Of a DNA stretch of 64,000 nucleotides, positions 16,878-26,152 are shown piece by piece (position 1 is the first letter of the stretch; every line of letters begins with the position of its first letter). The position numbers and the translations under genes were made by a program. The notes beneath the pieces were generated by a model that did not search any database, was not told where the DNA came from, and was given only the letters and a program-made list of their open reading frames with translations. The stretch is from Gracilibacteraceae bacterium. Its GTDB lineage: Bacteria; Bacillota; Desulfitobacteriia; Desulfitobacteriales; Syntrophobotulaceae. The DNA lies in the NCBI GenBank assembly GCA_031266805.1, contig JAISAH010000111.1:48605-112604 (forward strand), written 5' to 3'.

Positions 16878-17888
16878 TTACTCCGCTTCCAGGCAGCGGA
16901 TGAGCAAATCGCGCGCCATGAGGATATCCGTTTTGGCCGCCGTTTCCGCCGGACTGTGGATATAGCGCGTCGGCACGGCCAGACCGGCGGTGGCTACCCC
17001 GCCGCGGGAGAGGTGCACGGGGCCGGCGTCCGTTCCGCCTTTGTCGATGATCTCCCACTGAAAAGGGATGCCGGCGTCCCGCGCCAGGGCCGCCACCGCC
17101 TCCCGGCGTTCGGGCGCGATAATCACGCTGCGGTCCATGACTTTAATGGCGGGGCCGCCGCCCAGACGCAGGGTGACCACCGGGTTGCGCGGTATATCGT
17201 CGGCGACGGTGGCGTCGACGATATAAGCCATATCCGGTTCCAGACCGAAAACCGCCGCCTTGGCGCCGCGCAGCCCCACTTCCTCCTGGACCGAAAAAAC
17301 AAAGTACAGGTCATGCCGGGATCGGACGCGCCGCAAAGTCTCCAAGAGGATAAAACAGCCGACGCGGTTATCCAGGGCTTTACCGGAAACGGTGTCCGCG
17401 GTCTCGGTCATCTCCGTCCCCAACACGGCCATGTCGCCGGGGCCGACGCCGCAAGCGGCGACGGCCGCCGCGCCGAGACCGGCGTCCAAATAAAACCGGC
17501 GGGTTTCTTTTTTGTCCCGGCCGGGTTCCGTATACTGGAGGGCCAGCGCCGCCGCCAGCCCGGACTGAAAGCGCAGGCGCTGCCCCTCCAGCCGCTCGGC
17601 GTGAAAACCGCCGACCGGCGCGAAACGCATGAATCCGTTATCATCGACATGTGTGACCATGATGCCGATCTCATCCATATGCGCGCAGACCATGACCCGC
17701 CGGCCGGTCGGGGCGGCCGCGGCCCGGCGCGACACTATCAGGTTGCCAAGCGTGTCTTCCCGCGTTTCGTCAGCGTAAAGCGCGGCCGTGGCCGCGATAA
17801 GACGGCGGATCTCGTCTTCCCGGCCGGAAGGGCCGAAAGCGGCGGTCAATTCCCGCAGGAGCCGCCAGTTTTCCTCTGAGGCACTCAT
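16878..17888 (-). CDS. M42 family metallopeptidase (paralogue 1)
   Basis: A 336-residue cytosolic aminopeptidase of the FrvX/PepA (glutamyl aminopeptidase, TET-type) family. Di-metal ligands and the catalytic Glu are recognisable: CAHMDEIG, GKALDNRVG, QEEVGLRGAK, the D of IVDATVAD and the final His in YIHSPAE. The start is the ATG at 17888, overlapping the upstream stop by one base (TAATG); the ORF-track extension of 27 residues is upstream coding sequence in another frame. It is the last of three consecutive M42 genes, each only moderately similar to the others. Confidence 0.9.
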   Translation of the reverse strand: MSASEENWRLLRELTAAFGPSGREDEIRRLIAATAALYADETREDTLGNLIVSRRAAAAPTGRRVMVCAHMDEIGIMVTHVDDNGFMRFAPVGGFHAERLEGQRLRFQSGLAAALALQYTEPGRDKKETRRFYLDAGLGAAAVAACGVGPGDMAVLGTEMTETADTVSGKALDNRVGCFILLETLRRVRSRHDLYFVFSVQEEVGLRGAKAAVFGLEPDMAYIVDATVADDIPRNPVVTLRLGGGPAIKVMDRSVIIAPERREAVAALARDAGIPFQWEIIDKGGTDAGPVHLSRGGVATAGLAVPTRYIHSPAETAAKTDILMARDLLIRCLEAE

Positions 17889-18934
17889 TATCTTTCGGGT
17901 TCCTTTCCTGTCTCGAATCCCGTCAGGCCGCTCTGCCGGTCGATCAAATTCTTTACTAGTTTTTTCCAATTAGCGTAATCCGCCCTGCTCGCCACGCTGT
18001 GCATGGTGTGGATATAGCGGCAAGGGAGGCTGAGAGTTATGACTTTCAGGCCGGCCCCGGCCGTCTGCAGGGCGCCGGCGTCGCTCACGCCCGCCGCGCC
18101 GCGCCGGTACTGCAGCGGGATTCCCGCCTCCCGCGCGCAATCCGTGACCGCTTTTATCAATTCGGGCGGGTAAATCGTTCCCGCGTCCATCAAAGAGCAT
18201 ACCGGCCCCTGCCCCAGCCGCGTCACGGTTTCTTCCGGCTCCGTCTCCAGCACGTCCAGAGCCGCCGTGGCCTCCAGCACGACGACCAGATCGGCCTGCG
18301 CTCTGTGAGCCAGCGCCTGGGCGCCGCGCAGTCCTATTTCTTCCTGAGCGGTAAAAGCGCCGGTCACAGAGCAAGGATGTTCCGCCGCCAGCAGTTCCAG
18401 CAGCAGAGCGCAGCCGGCGCGGTCGTCCAACGCCTTGCCCATCACCAGATCCTGACCGAATTCCTGCCAGCCGCTCTCAAAACAAGCCATGTCGCCGAGC
18501 TTCACCTGTTTTTCCGCGTCTTCCCGGCTGACGGCGCCGATATCGATGTAAAAGGCGCCTGTTTCCGGCAGTTTCTTCCGTTCTTCCGCTTTTTGCAGAT
18601 GAATGGCCTTGATACCGACGACGCCGGGCAAATCGCCGTGAAGGCGCACCCTTTTCGCCGGCAGGACGGCGGGATCCACGCCGCCGACAGGGCTGAACTT
18701 CAAGTAGCCCTCCGCTGTTATTTCCGTGATCAGCAGCCCCACCTCATCCATATGGGCGCACAGCAGCGCGTGGAACGGCCGGGCCGCGCCCGCCGGGTCG
18801 CGCCGGGCGGTAATATTGCCGATGCGGTCGGTCTCCGGCCTGAGACCGATTTCCCGCAGCCGGGCGGCGACGACCTCTCCGACCATTTTTTCCTGACCGG
18901 CTACGCCGTCCAAGCGGCTCAAGATTTCCAGCAT
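17888..18934 (-). CDS. M42 family metallopeptidase (paralogue 2)
   Basis: A 348-residue member of the same family. Metal-site motifs are CAHMDEVGLL, GKALDDRAGC, TAQEEIGLRGAQ, LEATAALDV (Glu at the Asp/Glu ligand position) and YIHTMHSVAS. The ATG follows GAGGAT by 7 nt. It is coupled by a one-base overlap to paralogue 1 and lies 10 nt after paralogue 3. Such enzymes assemble as large dodecamers that finish proteolysis by trimming short peptides. Confidence 0.9.
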   Translation of the reverse strand: MLEILSRLDGVAGQEKMVGEVVAARLREIGLRPETDRIGNITARRDPAGAARPFHALLCAHMDEVGLLITEITAEGYLKFSPVGGVDPAVLPAKRVRLHGDLPGVVGIKAIHLQKAEERKKLPETGAFYIDIGAVSREDAEKQVKLGDMACFESGWQEFGQDLVMGKALDDRAGCALLLELLAAEHPCSVTGAFTAQEEIGLRGAQALAHRAQADLVVVLEATAALDVLETEPEETVTRLGQGPVCSLMDAGTIYPPELIKAVTDCAREAGIPLQYRRGAAGVSDAGALQTAGAGLKVITLSLPCRYIHTMHSVASRADYANWKKLVKNLIDRQSGLTGFETGKEPER

Positions 18935-18944
18935 CTGATCATCC

Positions 18945-20000
18945 TCAATACATAAACTCCAATTCCCGCAGTTCCGGGCTCAGACCGGCGACGGCCGCGG
19001 CCAGCAGTTTTCCCGCCAGCAGCACGTCGGGCGCGGATATCGTCTCCACCAGCGTGTGCATGTAGCGCAGCGGCACGGAAACCAAAGCCGTCGGGGTTCC
19101 CGGCCCGGCGAGCTGCAACGCGCGCGCGTCCGTGCCGGTGGGGCGGGGGGAAACTTCCGTCTGGAAAGGGATGCGCTCGTCCCGCGCTTTGTTTTCCATA
19201 TATTCGGTCAGCAGCGGGTGCAGATTCGGGCCGCGGGCGATAACCGGGCCTTTGCCCAGCTGGACCGCTACCTGTTTGGCGTCCGGGCTCTGGGCGTGCG
19301 TTACGTCAACGGCGACCGCCGCGGCGGGCCGCACCTGAAAAGCCGCGGTCTCCGCTCCCCGGCAGCCCACTTCCTCCTGCGCGGTCGCCACGGCCACCAC
19401 GTCATGCTCATGCGCGCGCCCCTGCAATTCCCGCAGACAAACAGCGAGCGTCACCAAACCGGCGCGGTCGTCCAGGGCTTTGCCTGTGCCCGTATGATTC
19501 AGCAGCATCCGGAACTCCCGGGAAAAACTGATAACGTCGCCCGGGCGCGTCCGCGCCAAGACGTCTTCCCGGCCGAAGCCCACATCCACCGCCAGCTCCC
19601 TGAGCGGGACCGGTTTGCCGGCCCGGCGCTTAGACGGGGCGTGACAGATAACGCCCACCATGTCGCTCCGTCCATGCACCGTGACCACCTGAGCCAGCAG
19701 GGCGCGCTCATCCACCCCGCCCACGGGCGCGAAGCGAATGAAACCGTTCTTATCGACCGCCGTGACCAGAAGACCGATCTCATCGGCGTGAGCCGCGAGC
19801 AGGATCTTACCCCCGCTGTTTTTCCCCGGTTTGAGGAAAAACCGGTTGCCGGTGATATCCGTCCGGTTCTCCGCGCAGTACGGGCCCCATATTTTAGCCA
19901 GAAAAGCGCTCAGGCCCGTCTCATGAGCGCTGACACCGCAAAGGCCGCTCCCTTCGGCCAGCATTTCCTCCACCCAAGGAAGAAGACTGTTTTGTTCCAT
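18945..20000 (-). CDS. M42 family metallopeptidase (paralogue 3, first gene of the cluster)
   Basis: A 351-residue M42 enzyme with AAHADEIGLL, GKALDDRAGL, TAQEEVGCRGAE, AVDVTHAQSPD and RYMHTLVETIS as the metal-binding and catalytic landmarks. The Asp-to-Ala change in the first motif (HADE instead of HMDE) keeps the metal His and Asp. The ATG at 20000, after GGGGTGATGAAACG, was chosen over the more distant track start. It heads the M42-M42-M42-larB run and is transcribed divergently from the BTAD regulator, whose product could control it (inference). Confidence 0.9.
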   Translation of the reverse strand: MEQNSLLPWVEEMLAEGSGLCGVSAHETGLSAFLAKIWGPYCAENRTDITGNRFFLKPGKNSGGKILLAAHADEIGLLVTAVDKNGFIRFAPVGGVDERALLAQVVTVHGRSDMVGVICHAPSKRRAGKPVPLRELAVDVGFGREDVLARTRPGDVISFSREFRMLLNHTGTGKALDDRAGLVTLAVCLRELQGRAHEHDVVAVATAQEEVGCRGAETAAFQVRPAAAVAVDVTHAQSPDAKQVAVQLGKGPVIARGPNLHPLLTEYMENKARDERIPFQTEVSPRPTGTDARALQLAGPGTPTALVSVPLRYMHTLVETISAPDVLLAGKLLAAAVAGLSPELRELEFMY

Positions 20001-20050
20001 CGTTTCATCACCCCAGGTAATTTTACCATTCGCGCCCGCGGAATACAAGG

Positions 20051-20075
20051 AGTCATAATAAAGTCATAAAGTCAT
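20051..20075. promoter_or_regulatory. Three AGTCAT direct repeats in the M42/BTAD divergent promoter region
   Basis: AGTCAT occurs at 20051, 20062 and 20070 (spacings 11 and 8), between the M42 cluster and the divergent BTAD regulator and upstream of that gene's -35. Regulators with OmpR-type winged helices, including BTAD/SARP proteins, typically bind short direct repeats near one helical turn apart. This is a plausible autoregulatory operator, unproven. Confidence 0.4.
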
Positions 20076-20102
20076 GAAAGAAAAAATTTTCTCTAAAATA
20101 TG

Positions 20103-20131
20103 TGGACTTTGACCGCGCGATAATGTATACT
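20103..20131 (+). promoter_or_regulatory. Predicted promoter of the BTAD regulator
   Basis: TGGACT (20103-20108), a 17-nt spacer and TATACT (20126-20131) lie about 38 nt before the GTG start, with AAGGAGG as the ribosome-binding site. This is a good match to a housekeeping sigma promoter. Confidence 0.55.
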
Positions 20132-20168
20132 CATTGTGACTTTCACTTAAACCCAAGGAGGCGTAAAA

Positions 20169-21401
20169 GTGGAACCGGAAAGAAAAACGGGGCAGCCGGC
20201 CGCTGTTTTGCAAGTGAAGATGCTAGGCGGATTTTCCCTCTCCTACGGGCAGCGGGGGATCATAGAGGATGAGGGCCGCAGCCGTAAAGTATGGACTTTG
20301 CTGGAATATCTGCTGATCAACCGCCGCCGGGAGTTGAGTCAGGACGATTTGATCGAATTGCTCGTCAAAGACGACCACAGCGTCAACCCCGGCAATATCA
20401 TCAAAAATATCGTTTACCGCCTGCGCAATGTTTTGGATGAGTACGGGCTGCCGTCCAAACAGTATATACTGTGCAAAAAAAGCGTTTATTCCTGGAATAC
20501 GTCCGTCCCCTGCGATGTGGACGTCGAATTGTTTGAAAACAAATGGAAAAAAGCCGGGCAGCCTGATATCAGCGACGAGGAAAAAATCCAGCTTTATTCC
20601 GAGGCGATAGATCTCTACAAAGGCCGTTTTCTGCCGCGCGCCGCCTACGAGGAATGGGCGGTGCCGTATTCGTCATTTTACCATCGCGTTTTCAGCGAAT
20701 GTGTGCATAAGGTATACCGGCTGCTGAAACAAAGGGAGAAATATGAGCAGATCCTGGAAATCTGCTCCCATGCCGTAAATATTGATCCCTATGACGAAGG
20801 CTTTTATGAAATGCTGATAACGGCTTTCATCCGTCTCGGCCGGCACAAAGAGGCTCTGACGGCTTATGAGACCATAACGGGCCGCCTGTTCAACGAACTC
20901 GGCGTCAATCCTTCAGAGGGCGTGATCGCGCTTTACCGCGATATCATGAAAACGATCAAGAGCGTGGAGCGCGACCTCCTGATTATCAAGGACAACCTGA
21001 ATGAAGCCACGCTGAAACAAGGCGCCTACTCCTGCAATTATGAAATATTCAAGGACGTGTACCGCTTTATCGCCCGCGGCGTGGAGCGCACGGGCCAGTC
21101 GGTCTACGTCATGCTGCTCACGCTGACCGATTTGGACGATGATCTGCCGCAGGCGGAATACATCGGGGAATATATGGAAAAACTACATGGGGTTATAGCC
21201 ATGCATCTGCGGCGCGGCGACCTGTTCGCCCGTTACAGCAGCACGCAGTATGTGGCGCTTCTGCCGGGCACTTCCTATGAAAACGGCTGTAAGATCGGGG
21301 AGCGCATTTCCCTCAGCTTCAGCAAGATCAACCGGCGCAAAAGCTACATCAAACTCCATTACAAACTCCAGCCTCTCGACCCGACCGACCAAAGGAGATA
21401 A
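20169..21401 (+). CDS. BTAD-domain transcriptional regulator with degenerate GGDEF C-terminus
   Basis: A 410-residue protein. Residues about 15-110 form an OmpR-like winged helix (VKMLGGFSLSYGQRGI, then LLEYLLINRRRELSQDDLIELL). Residues about 115-265 form the helical bacterial transcriptional activation domain (FYEMLITAFIRLGRHKEALTAYE...LFNELGVNPSEG). The C-terminus resembles a GGDEF domain (RRGDLFARY, then YVALLPGTSYENGCKIGERI), but the GG(D/E)EF tetrad is replaced by SSTQY, so cyclase activity is not expected. It may sense a nucleotide or only mediate dimerisation. The start is a GTG with AAGGAGG. It is followed, with a one-base stop/start overlap, by a carbonic anhydrase-like gene and is divergent to the M42 cluster. 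Confidence 0.8.
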   Translation: MEPERKTGQPAAVLQVKMLGGFSLSYGQRGIIEDEGRSRKVWTLLEYLLINRRRELSQDDLIELLVKDDHSVNPGNIIKNIVYRLRNVLDEYGLPSKQYILCKKSVYSWNTSVPCDVDVELFENKWKKAGQPDISDEEKIQLYSEAIDLYKGRFLPRAAYEEWAVPYSSFYHRVFSECVHKVYRLLKQREKYEQILEICSHAVNIDPYDEGFYEMLITAFIRLGRHKEALTAYETITGRLFNELGVNPSEGVIALYRDIMKTIKSVERDLLIIKDNLNEATLKQGAYSCNYEIFKDVYRFIARGVERTGQSVYVMLLTLTDLDDDLPQAEYIGEYMEKLHGVIAMHLRRGDLFARYSSTQYVALLPGTSYENGCKIGERISLSFSKINRRKSYIKLHYKLQPLDPTDQRR

Positions 21402-21403
21402 TG

Positions 21404-21928
21404 ATGATCCACACCTTTGCCGGCTTAATACCAACGCTGGGAGAAAATGTGTTTATCGCCCCCGGAGCGCATGTCATCGGCAGCGTTATCCTCGGAGACT
21501 GTTCCAGCGTCTGGCATGGCGCCGTCCTGCGCGGCGACACTGATACGATCGTCATAGGTTCGCGCACTAACATACAGGATTTGAGCGTTTTGCACACGGA
21601 CCGCGGTATCGTGGTGCATGTGGGAGACGATGTGACGATCGGCCACGCCTGCGTGCTGCACGGCTGTGAAATCGGCGGCGGCTCGCTGATCGGCATCGGG
21701 GCCGTTATCATGAATCGCGCCGTTATCGGGGAACATTGTCTCGTCGCCGCCCGTGCTTTGGTCACCGAAGGAAAAACATTCCCCTCGCATACGCTGATCA
21801 AGGGCAGCCCGGCGCGCGTGGCGCGGGAACTCACGCTGCAGGAACTGAATAAATTGGAAAGCAGCGCGGCGGAATATGTAATACGCGCCGCCAATCATCA
21901 AGCGGCAGCCGGCGCGCGCGGCGACTGA
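21404..21928 (+). CDS. Gamma-class carbonic anhydrase family protein
   Basis: A 174-residue left-handed beta-helix (hexapeptide repeat) protein. It shows the family landmarks SVWHGAVLRGDTDTIVIG, TNIQDLSVLHTD, VTIGHACVLHGCEIGG and IGIGAVIMNRAVIGE, including His residues in the zinc positions (H of LHTD, IGHA and LHGC). Proteins of this YrdA/PaaY/Cam type bind zinc as trimers; many have weak or no carbonic anhydrase activity. The second of two adjacent ATGs (21404) has better spacing from GGAG. It overlaps the BTAD gene stop and is probably co-transcribed with it. Confidence 0.85.
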   Translation: MIHTFAGLIPTLGENVFIAPGAHVIGSVILGDCSSVWHGAVLRGDTDTIVIGSRTNIQDLSVLHTDRGIVVHVGDDVTIGHACVLHGCEIGGGSLIGIGAVIMNRAVIGEHCLVAARALVTEGKTFPSHTLIKGSPARVARELTLQELNKLESSAAEYVIRAANHQAAAGARGD

Positions 21929-21958
21929 GGCTGTAATAAAAATCCAGGGGGGAGCTAT

Positions 21959-22351
21959 ATGGGACTGACGCCCTCAAACTTTCAGGAAACCGTGGGAGAG
22001 ACGCTTGTACAGCATCAGAGCATTATCGACATTCTTTCCAAAGGACATGAGGCATCCGCCAAAGTGAACCGGGCCGTGACCAAAGCCGTGACTAAATGCG
22101 GCTGTTTGGAGATTCACGCCGTCAAGCCGGAAATACCGGCGGAAGCGTCGCTGTCCGATTTGAAACAGCTGCTGAACCATCACCTGTCCGGCACGCTCTG
22201 CCCTGACTGCCGCGAAGTGATCGAAAGCGAGCTGGGCAGACAGGCTTTCTATCTGGCCGCGCTCTGCAACGCGCTCGGGCTTTCCCTCCAGAACGTCATG
22301 GAGCGCGAACAGGATAAACTCAAAACCCTGACCATATTCAATCTCCGCTGA
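21959..22351 (+). CDS. Conserved hypothetical protein with two cysteine motifs
   Basis: A 130-residue soluble protein that I cannot name. A helical N-terminal part (QETVGETLVQHQSIIDILSK, SAKVNRAVTKAVTKCGCLEI) contains a CGC motif. A CPDC motif follows (SGTLCPDCREVIESELGR), and a helical C-terminus (YLAALCNALGLSLQNVMER) loosely recalls the last helix of MazG-like pyrophosphohydrolases. I recall similar sequences from clostridia but cannot assign a family. GGGGGAGC precedes the ATG. It follows the carbonic anhydrase by 30 nt and is convergent with radA, whose stop overlaps its 3' end by 14 nt. Confidence 0.65.
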   Translation: MGLTPSNFQETVGETLVQHQSIIDILSKGHEASAKVNRAVTKAVTKCGCLEIHAVKPEIPAEASLSDLKQLLNHHLSGTLCPDCREVIESELGRQAFYLAALCNALGLSLQNVMEREQDKLKTLTIFNLR

Positions 22352-23687
22352 TCAGCGCAATCAGTTCCCCGACGTCTCTGACATCCAGCATCTTTATCCC
22401 GTCGAACTCCAGCCCGTCGCGCCCCGCCGGCGGGATTACGCATGACTTGAAACCGAATTTCGCCGCTTCCCGCACGCGGGCCGCTAGGTGAGCCACGCCG
22501 CGCACTTCGCCGGTCAGGCCGATTTCCCCGATAAAAGCCGCCGGTTCGACCGCCGTGTCGCGCAGGCCGGAAAACAGCGCCGCCGCCACGGCCAGATCCG
22601 CGGCCGGTTCGTCGATACTGAGTCCGCCGGCTATGTTGACAAAAACGTCCTTGCCCTGAAAAGCCGCGTTGACGCGTTTATCCAGCACGGCCAGCAGCAT
22701 GAGCAAGCGGTGATGATCCATGCCGTTCACGGTGCGGCGCGGCGGATAACCGCCCGCCGTGATCAGCGCCTGCACTTCAAGCAGCAGAGGGCGCGTGCCT
22801 TCCATCGTCACCGCCACGGCGGAACCGGTGGCCGGTCGTTCCCTTTCCCCGATAAAGAGAGCGGAGGGATTTTCCACTTCCCGCAAACCGTCGCCGCGCA
22901 TCTCGAAGACGCCTATCTCGCCCGCGGGGCCAAAGCGGTTTTTGACCGTGCGCAGCAAGCGGTACATATGATGGCTGTCCCCCTCGAACGATAAAACCGC
23001 GTCCACCATATGCTCCAGCACGCGCGGCCCGGCCACCGCCCCGTCCTTGGTCACGTGGCCGACCAGAAAAACGGTGATCTCATTTTCCTTCGCCAATTGC
23101 AGGAAAGCGGCCGCGCTCTCTCTGACCTGCCCGACGCCGCCCGCCGACGAATCCAGGGTTTCCACAAAAACCGTCTGGATGGAATCGACAAACACCGCCC
23201 GGTAATCTCCGGCCAGCGTTTCGTCCTTGATGAGACTGAAGGACGTTTCTGTCAAAATATGGAATTCAGCGGTATCCAGTCCCAGTCGCTCCGCGCGCAA
23301 ACGGATCTGGCGCGCCGACTCCTCGCCTGATACATAAAGCACCTTTTGGCTGCGCGCCAGAAAAGCCGCCGTCTGCAGCACCAGCGTCGATTTGCCGATA
23401 CCGGGGTCGCCGCTGAGCAAGAGGAATGAACCCGGTAAAAAGCCGCCGCCCAGCACGCGATCCAGTTCGCGGCTGCCGCTGGGCATCCGCTCCCCTTCTT
23501 CCATGGGCACGGCGGAAAGCGGCACGGGCCGCGCCGCCGCTTTCCGCCCGCGGGCTTTGGTCCCGGTTTTAGGGACCGCGGTCTCCGCCAAAGTGTTCCA
23601 AGCGCCGCAAGCCGAGCATTTGCCGTGCCAGCGATAACTCTCATGCCCGCATTCCCCGCAAACAAACACGGTTTTTTCTTTCGTCAT
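22338..23687 (-). CDS. radA: DNA repair protein RadA/Sms
   Basis: A 449-residue RecA-like ATPase that drives branch migration in recombinational repair. The N-terminal zinc finger is FVCGECGHESYRWHGKCSACGAW. Walker A reads GDPGIGKST, the RadA-specific KNRFGPAGEIGVFEM motif is present, and a Lon-protease-like C-terminal domain follows (VFVNIAGGLSIDEPAADLAVA). The ATG at 23687 shares one base with the clpC stop (TGATG), so the gene is coupled to clpC, as in many Firmicutes class III heat-shock operons. Confidence 0.96.
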   Translation of the reverse strand: MTKEKTVFVCGECGHESYRWHGKCSACGAWNTLAETAVPKTGTKARGRKAAARPVPLSAVPMEEGERMPSGSRELDRVLGGGFLPGSFLLLSGDPGIGKSTLVLQTAAFLARSQKVLYVSGEESARQIRLRAERLGLDTAEFHILTETSFSLIKDETLAGDYRAVFVDSIQTVFVETLDSSAGGVGQVRESAAAFLQLAKENEITVFLVGHVTKDGAVAGPRVLEHMVDAVLSFEGDSHHMYRLLRTVKNRFGPAGEIGVFEMRGDGLREVENPSALFIGERERPATGSAVAVTMEGTRPLLLEVQALITAGGYPPRRTVNGMDHHRLLMLLAVLDKRVNAAFQGKDVFVNIAGGLSIDEPAADLAVAAALFSGLRDTAVEPAAFIGEIGLTGEVRGVAHLAARVREAAKFGFKSCVIPPAGRDGLEFDGIKMLDVRDVGELIALISGD

Positions 23688-26143
23688 CAAATTTTCACAA
23701 TTTTCGCAAATTTCAGGGCATTACCCGGCTCATCAAAACTCACTTCGATCGCGTCTCCGGTTGAAAATTCACCGGCTAGGATCTTTTCCGAAAGCGGGTC
23801 TTCCACCATTTTTTGGATAGCCCGGCGCAGCGGCCGCGCCCCGTATGTCAGATCGCCGCCTTCCCGAATGATATACTCCAAGGCCTGATCCGCCGCTGTT
23901 ATGACAAAACCCTGCTCCGCCGTGCGGTCGCTCACCTCCCGGAAGAGAATACGCGCTATGGCCTTCATGTCCGAGTCATTCAGCTGCCGGAACACGATCG
24001 TTTCATCTATCCGGTTCAAAAATTCCGGTTTAAAAGTTCGTTTCACTTCCTCCATGATGGTGGAACTCATGGTTTTGTGGTCGCTTTTCGCGTCCCGTGC
24101 GGCCGCGAAACCAAGGGTTTCTTTTTTCAGCTGCGTCGCCCCGATATTGGAGGTCATGATGAGCGCCGTATTGCGAAAATCAACGGCCCGCCCCTGTGAA
24201 TCCGTCAGCCGCCCGTCCTCCAAGACCTGAAGCAGGATGTTGAAAACATCGGGATGCGCTTTTTCGATCTCATCAAACAAAATAACGCTATAAGGTTTGC
24301 GCCGGACCACTTCCGTGAGCTGGCCGCCGTCGTCGTGCCCGATATAACCGGGCGGAGAGCCAACCATGCGGGAAACCGCGTGTTTTTCCATATATTCGGA
24401 CATATCGATGCGCACAAGCGCCGTTTCACTGCCGAACATGGCCTCCGCCAGCGTTTTGGCCAATTGGGTCTTGCCGACTCCGGTCGGGCCGAGGAAAACA
24501 AAGGAGCCGATGGGGCGCTTGGGGTCTTTCAGCCCGGAGCGCGCGCGGCGGATCGCTCTAGCGACGGCGCTGACCGCCTCGCTTTGCCCGACGACGCGTT
24601 CCTCCAAAATGCTTTCCAATTTTAATAAACGGGCGCTTTCTGTTTCTTCCAACCGGGTGACCGGCACGCCTGTCCAGCTGGAAACTATCTCCGCGATATC
24701 GCCGGGATCGACGACCAGCTGGTCTTTCTCCCGGCTGGCTTCCCATCCCTCGCGCAAATCGGCGATCTGCGCGCGCAGTTTCTGCTCCCGGTCGCGGATG
24801 GCGGCGGCGTTTTCAAACTCCTGCCGCTTGACGGCATCCTCTTTTTCTTTTTTCAGGCTGTCCGCCTCATCCTCCATCTCTTTAAGCCCTTCCGGCGTCG
24901 TCAGGCTTTTCATGCGCACCCGCGAAGCCGCTTCGTCGATAAGGTCGATGGCCTTGTCCGGGAGAAAACGGTCGGAAATGTAGCGGATAGCCAGCTTCAC
25001 CGCCGCACGGATAGCCTCGTCCGTTATTTGCACCCGATGATGGGCCTCATAGCGGTCACGCAGACCGGCGAGAATGGCGATCGCCTCTTCTTCCGTCGGC
25101 TCGCCCACATTGATCGGCTGAAAACGGCGCTCCAAAGCGGCGTCTTTCTCGATATGCTTGCGATACTCGTCCAGGGTCGTCGCGCCGACGCACTGAATCT
25201 CTCCGCGCGCCAGGGCCGGTTTCAGTATATTGGCGGCGTCGATCGCTCCTTCCGCCGCTCCGGCGCCGATAAGCGTATGCAGCTCGTCGATAAAAACGAT
25301 CACGTTATTGGCGGAGCGGAGTTCTTCCAGCACGCGCTTCATGCGCTCCTCAAATTCCCCCCGATATTTCGTGCCGGCCACTATGCCGGAAAGATCCAGC
25401 GCCAAAACCCGTTTGTCCAGCAAAAGCTCCGGCACGTCGCCCTCGATGATGCGCTGGGCCAGGCCTTCCACAATGGCCGTTTTGCCGACGCCCGGCTCGC
25501 CGATCAGCACGGGGTTATTTTTAGTGCGCCGGCTCAAAACCTGAATGACGCGCTCAATTTCCTGCCGCCGGCCGACCACCGGGTCGAGTTTGCGTTCCTC
25601 GGCCATGATCGTCAGATCGCGGGCGAACTCATTCAGGGCGGGCGTGTTGCCGTAAGAGCCGCCTCGCCCGTTGTAGGCGCCGGCGCCCAGGACCGGCGGC
25701 GGTCCCTCGATTTCGCCACCCATGAGGCGCATGACCTGTTCCCACAGTTTTTCCGGGTTGATCTTCAAGTCGGACAGGATACGGGCGGCGACGCCCTCGC
25801 CTTCCATCAGCATCCCGAGCAGCAGGTGCTCCGTGCCGACATAGTTCAAACCTTGGCGCTGCGCCTCCTCTACCGCTATCTGCACCACGCGCTTCATGCG
25901 CGGCGAAGGCGAGACGGCGCCTTTGAAAGCCCCTCCCTTGCCGACGATAGTCGATATGCGCTGCTTTATCTTCGCCGGGTCGGCGTTTAAAGCGCGCAGG
26001 GCCTGAGCGGCGATACATTCTCCCTCTTCGAGCAGCGCCAATAGCAGATGTTCGGTTCCGATGACGTTATGCCCCATTTTTTGCGCGATGCTTTCCGCGA
26101 TCCCCACCACTTTTTGCGCGTTTTTGGTAAAATTTTCCGGCAT
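23687..26143 (-). CDS. clpC: ATP-dependent Clp protease ATP-binding subunit ClpC
   Basis: An 818-residue HSP100 unfoldase that feeds ClpP. Two Clp-N repeats occupy about residues 1-145. The first AAA+ module has [16 protein letters not shown] and [19 protein letters not shown]-containing middle domain follows ([18 protein letters not shown]). The second AAA+ module has [16 protein letters not shown], and the ClpP-binding loop appears as [10 protein letters not shown]. The C-terminus is full length. It lies in the order ctsR-mcsA-mcsB-clpC-radA under CtsR control. McsB-phosphorylated substrates are its known targets. Confidence 0.97.
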   Translation of the reverse strand: MPENFTKNAQKVVGIAESIAQKMGHNVIGTEHLLLALLEEGECIAAQALRALNADPAKIKQRISTIVGKGGAFKGAVSPSPRMKRVVQIAVEEAQRQGLNYVGTEHLLLGMLMEGEGVAARILSDLKINPEKLWEQVMRLMGGEIEGPPPVLGAGAYNGRGGSYGNTPALNEFARDLTIMAEERKLDPVVGRRQEIERVIQVLSRRTKNNPVLIGEPGVGKTAIVEGLAQRIIEGDVPELLLDKRVLALDLSGIVAGTKYRGEFEERMKRVLEELRSANNVIVFIDELHTLIGAGAAEGAIDAANILKPALARGEIQCVGATTLDEYRKHIEKDAALERRFQPINVGEPTEEEAIAILAGLRDRYEAHHRVQITDEAIRAAVKLAIRYISDRFLPDKAIDLIDEAASRVRMKSLTTPEGLKEMEDEADSLKKEKEDAVKRQEFENAAAIRDREQKLRAQIADLREGWEASREKDQLVVDPGDIAEIVSSWTGVPVTRLEETESARLLKLESILEERVVGQSEAVSAVARAIRRARSGLKDPKRPIGSFVFLGPTGVGKTQLAKTLAEAMFGSETALVRIDMSEYMEKHAVSRMVGSPPGYIGHDDGGQLTEVVRRKPYSVILFDEIEKAHPDVFNILLQVLEDGRLTDSQGRAVDFRNTALIMTSNIGATQLKKETLGFAAARDAKSDHKTMSSTIMEEVKRTFKPEFLNRIDETIVFRQLNDSDMKAIARILFREVSDRTAEQGFVITAADQALEYIIREGGDLTYGARPLRRAIQKMVEDPLSEKILAGEFSTGDAIEVSFDEPGNALKFAKIVKI

Positions 26144-26152
26144 ATTGCCTCC

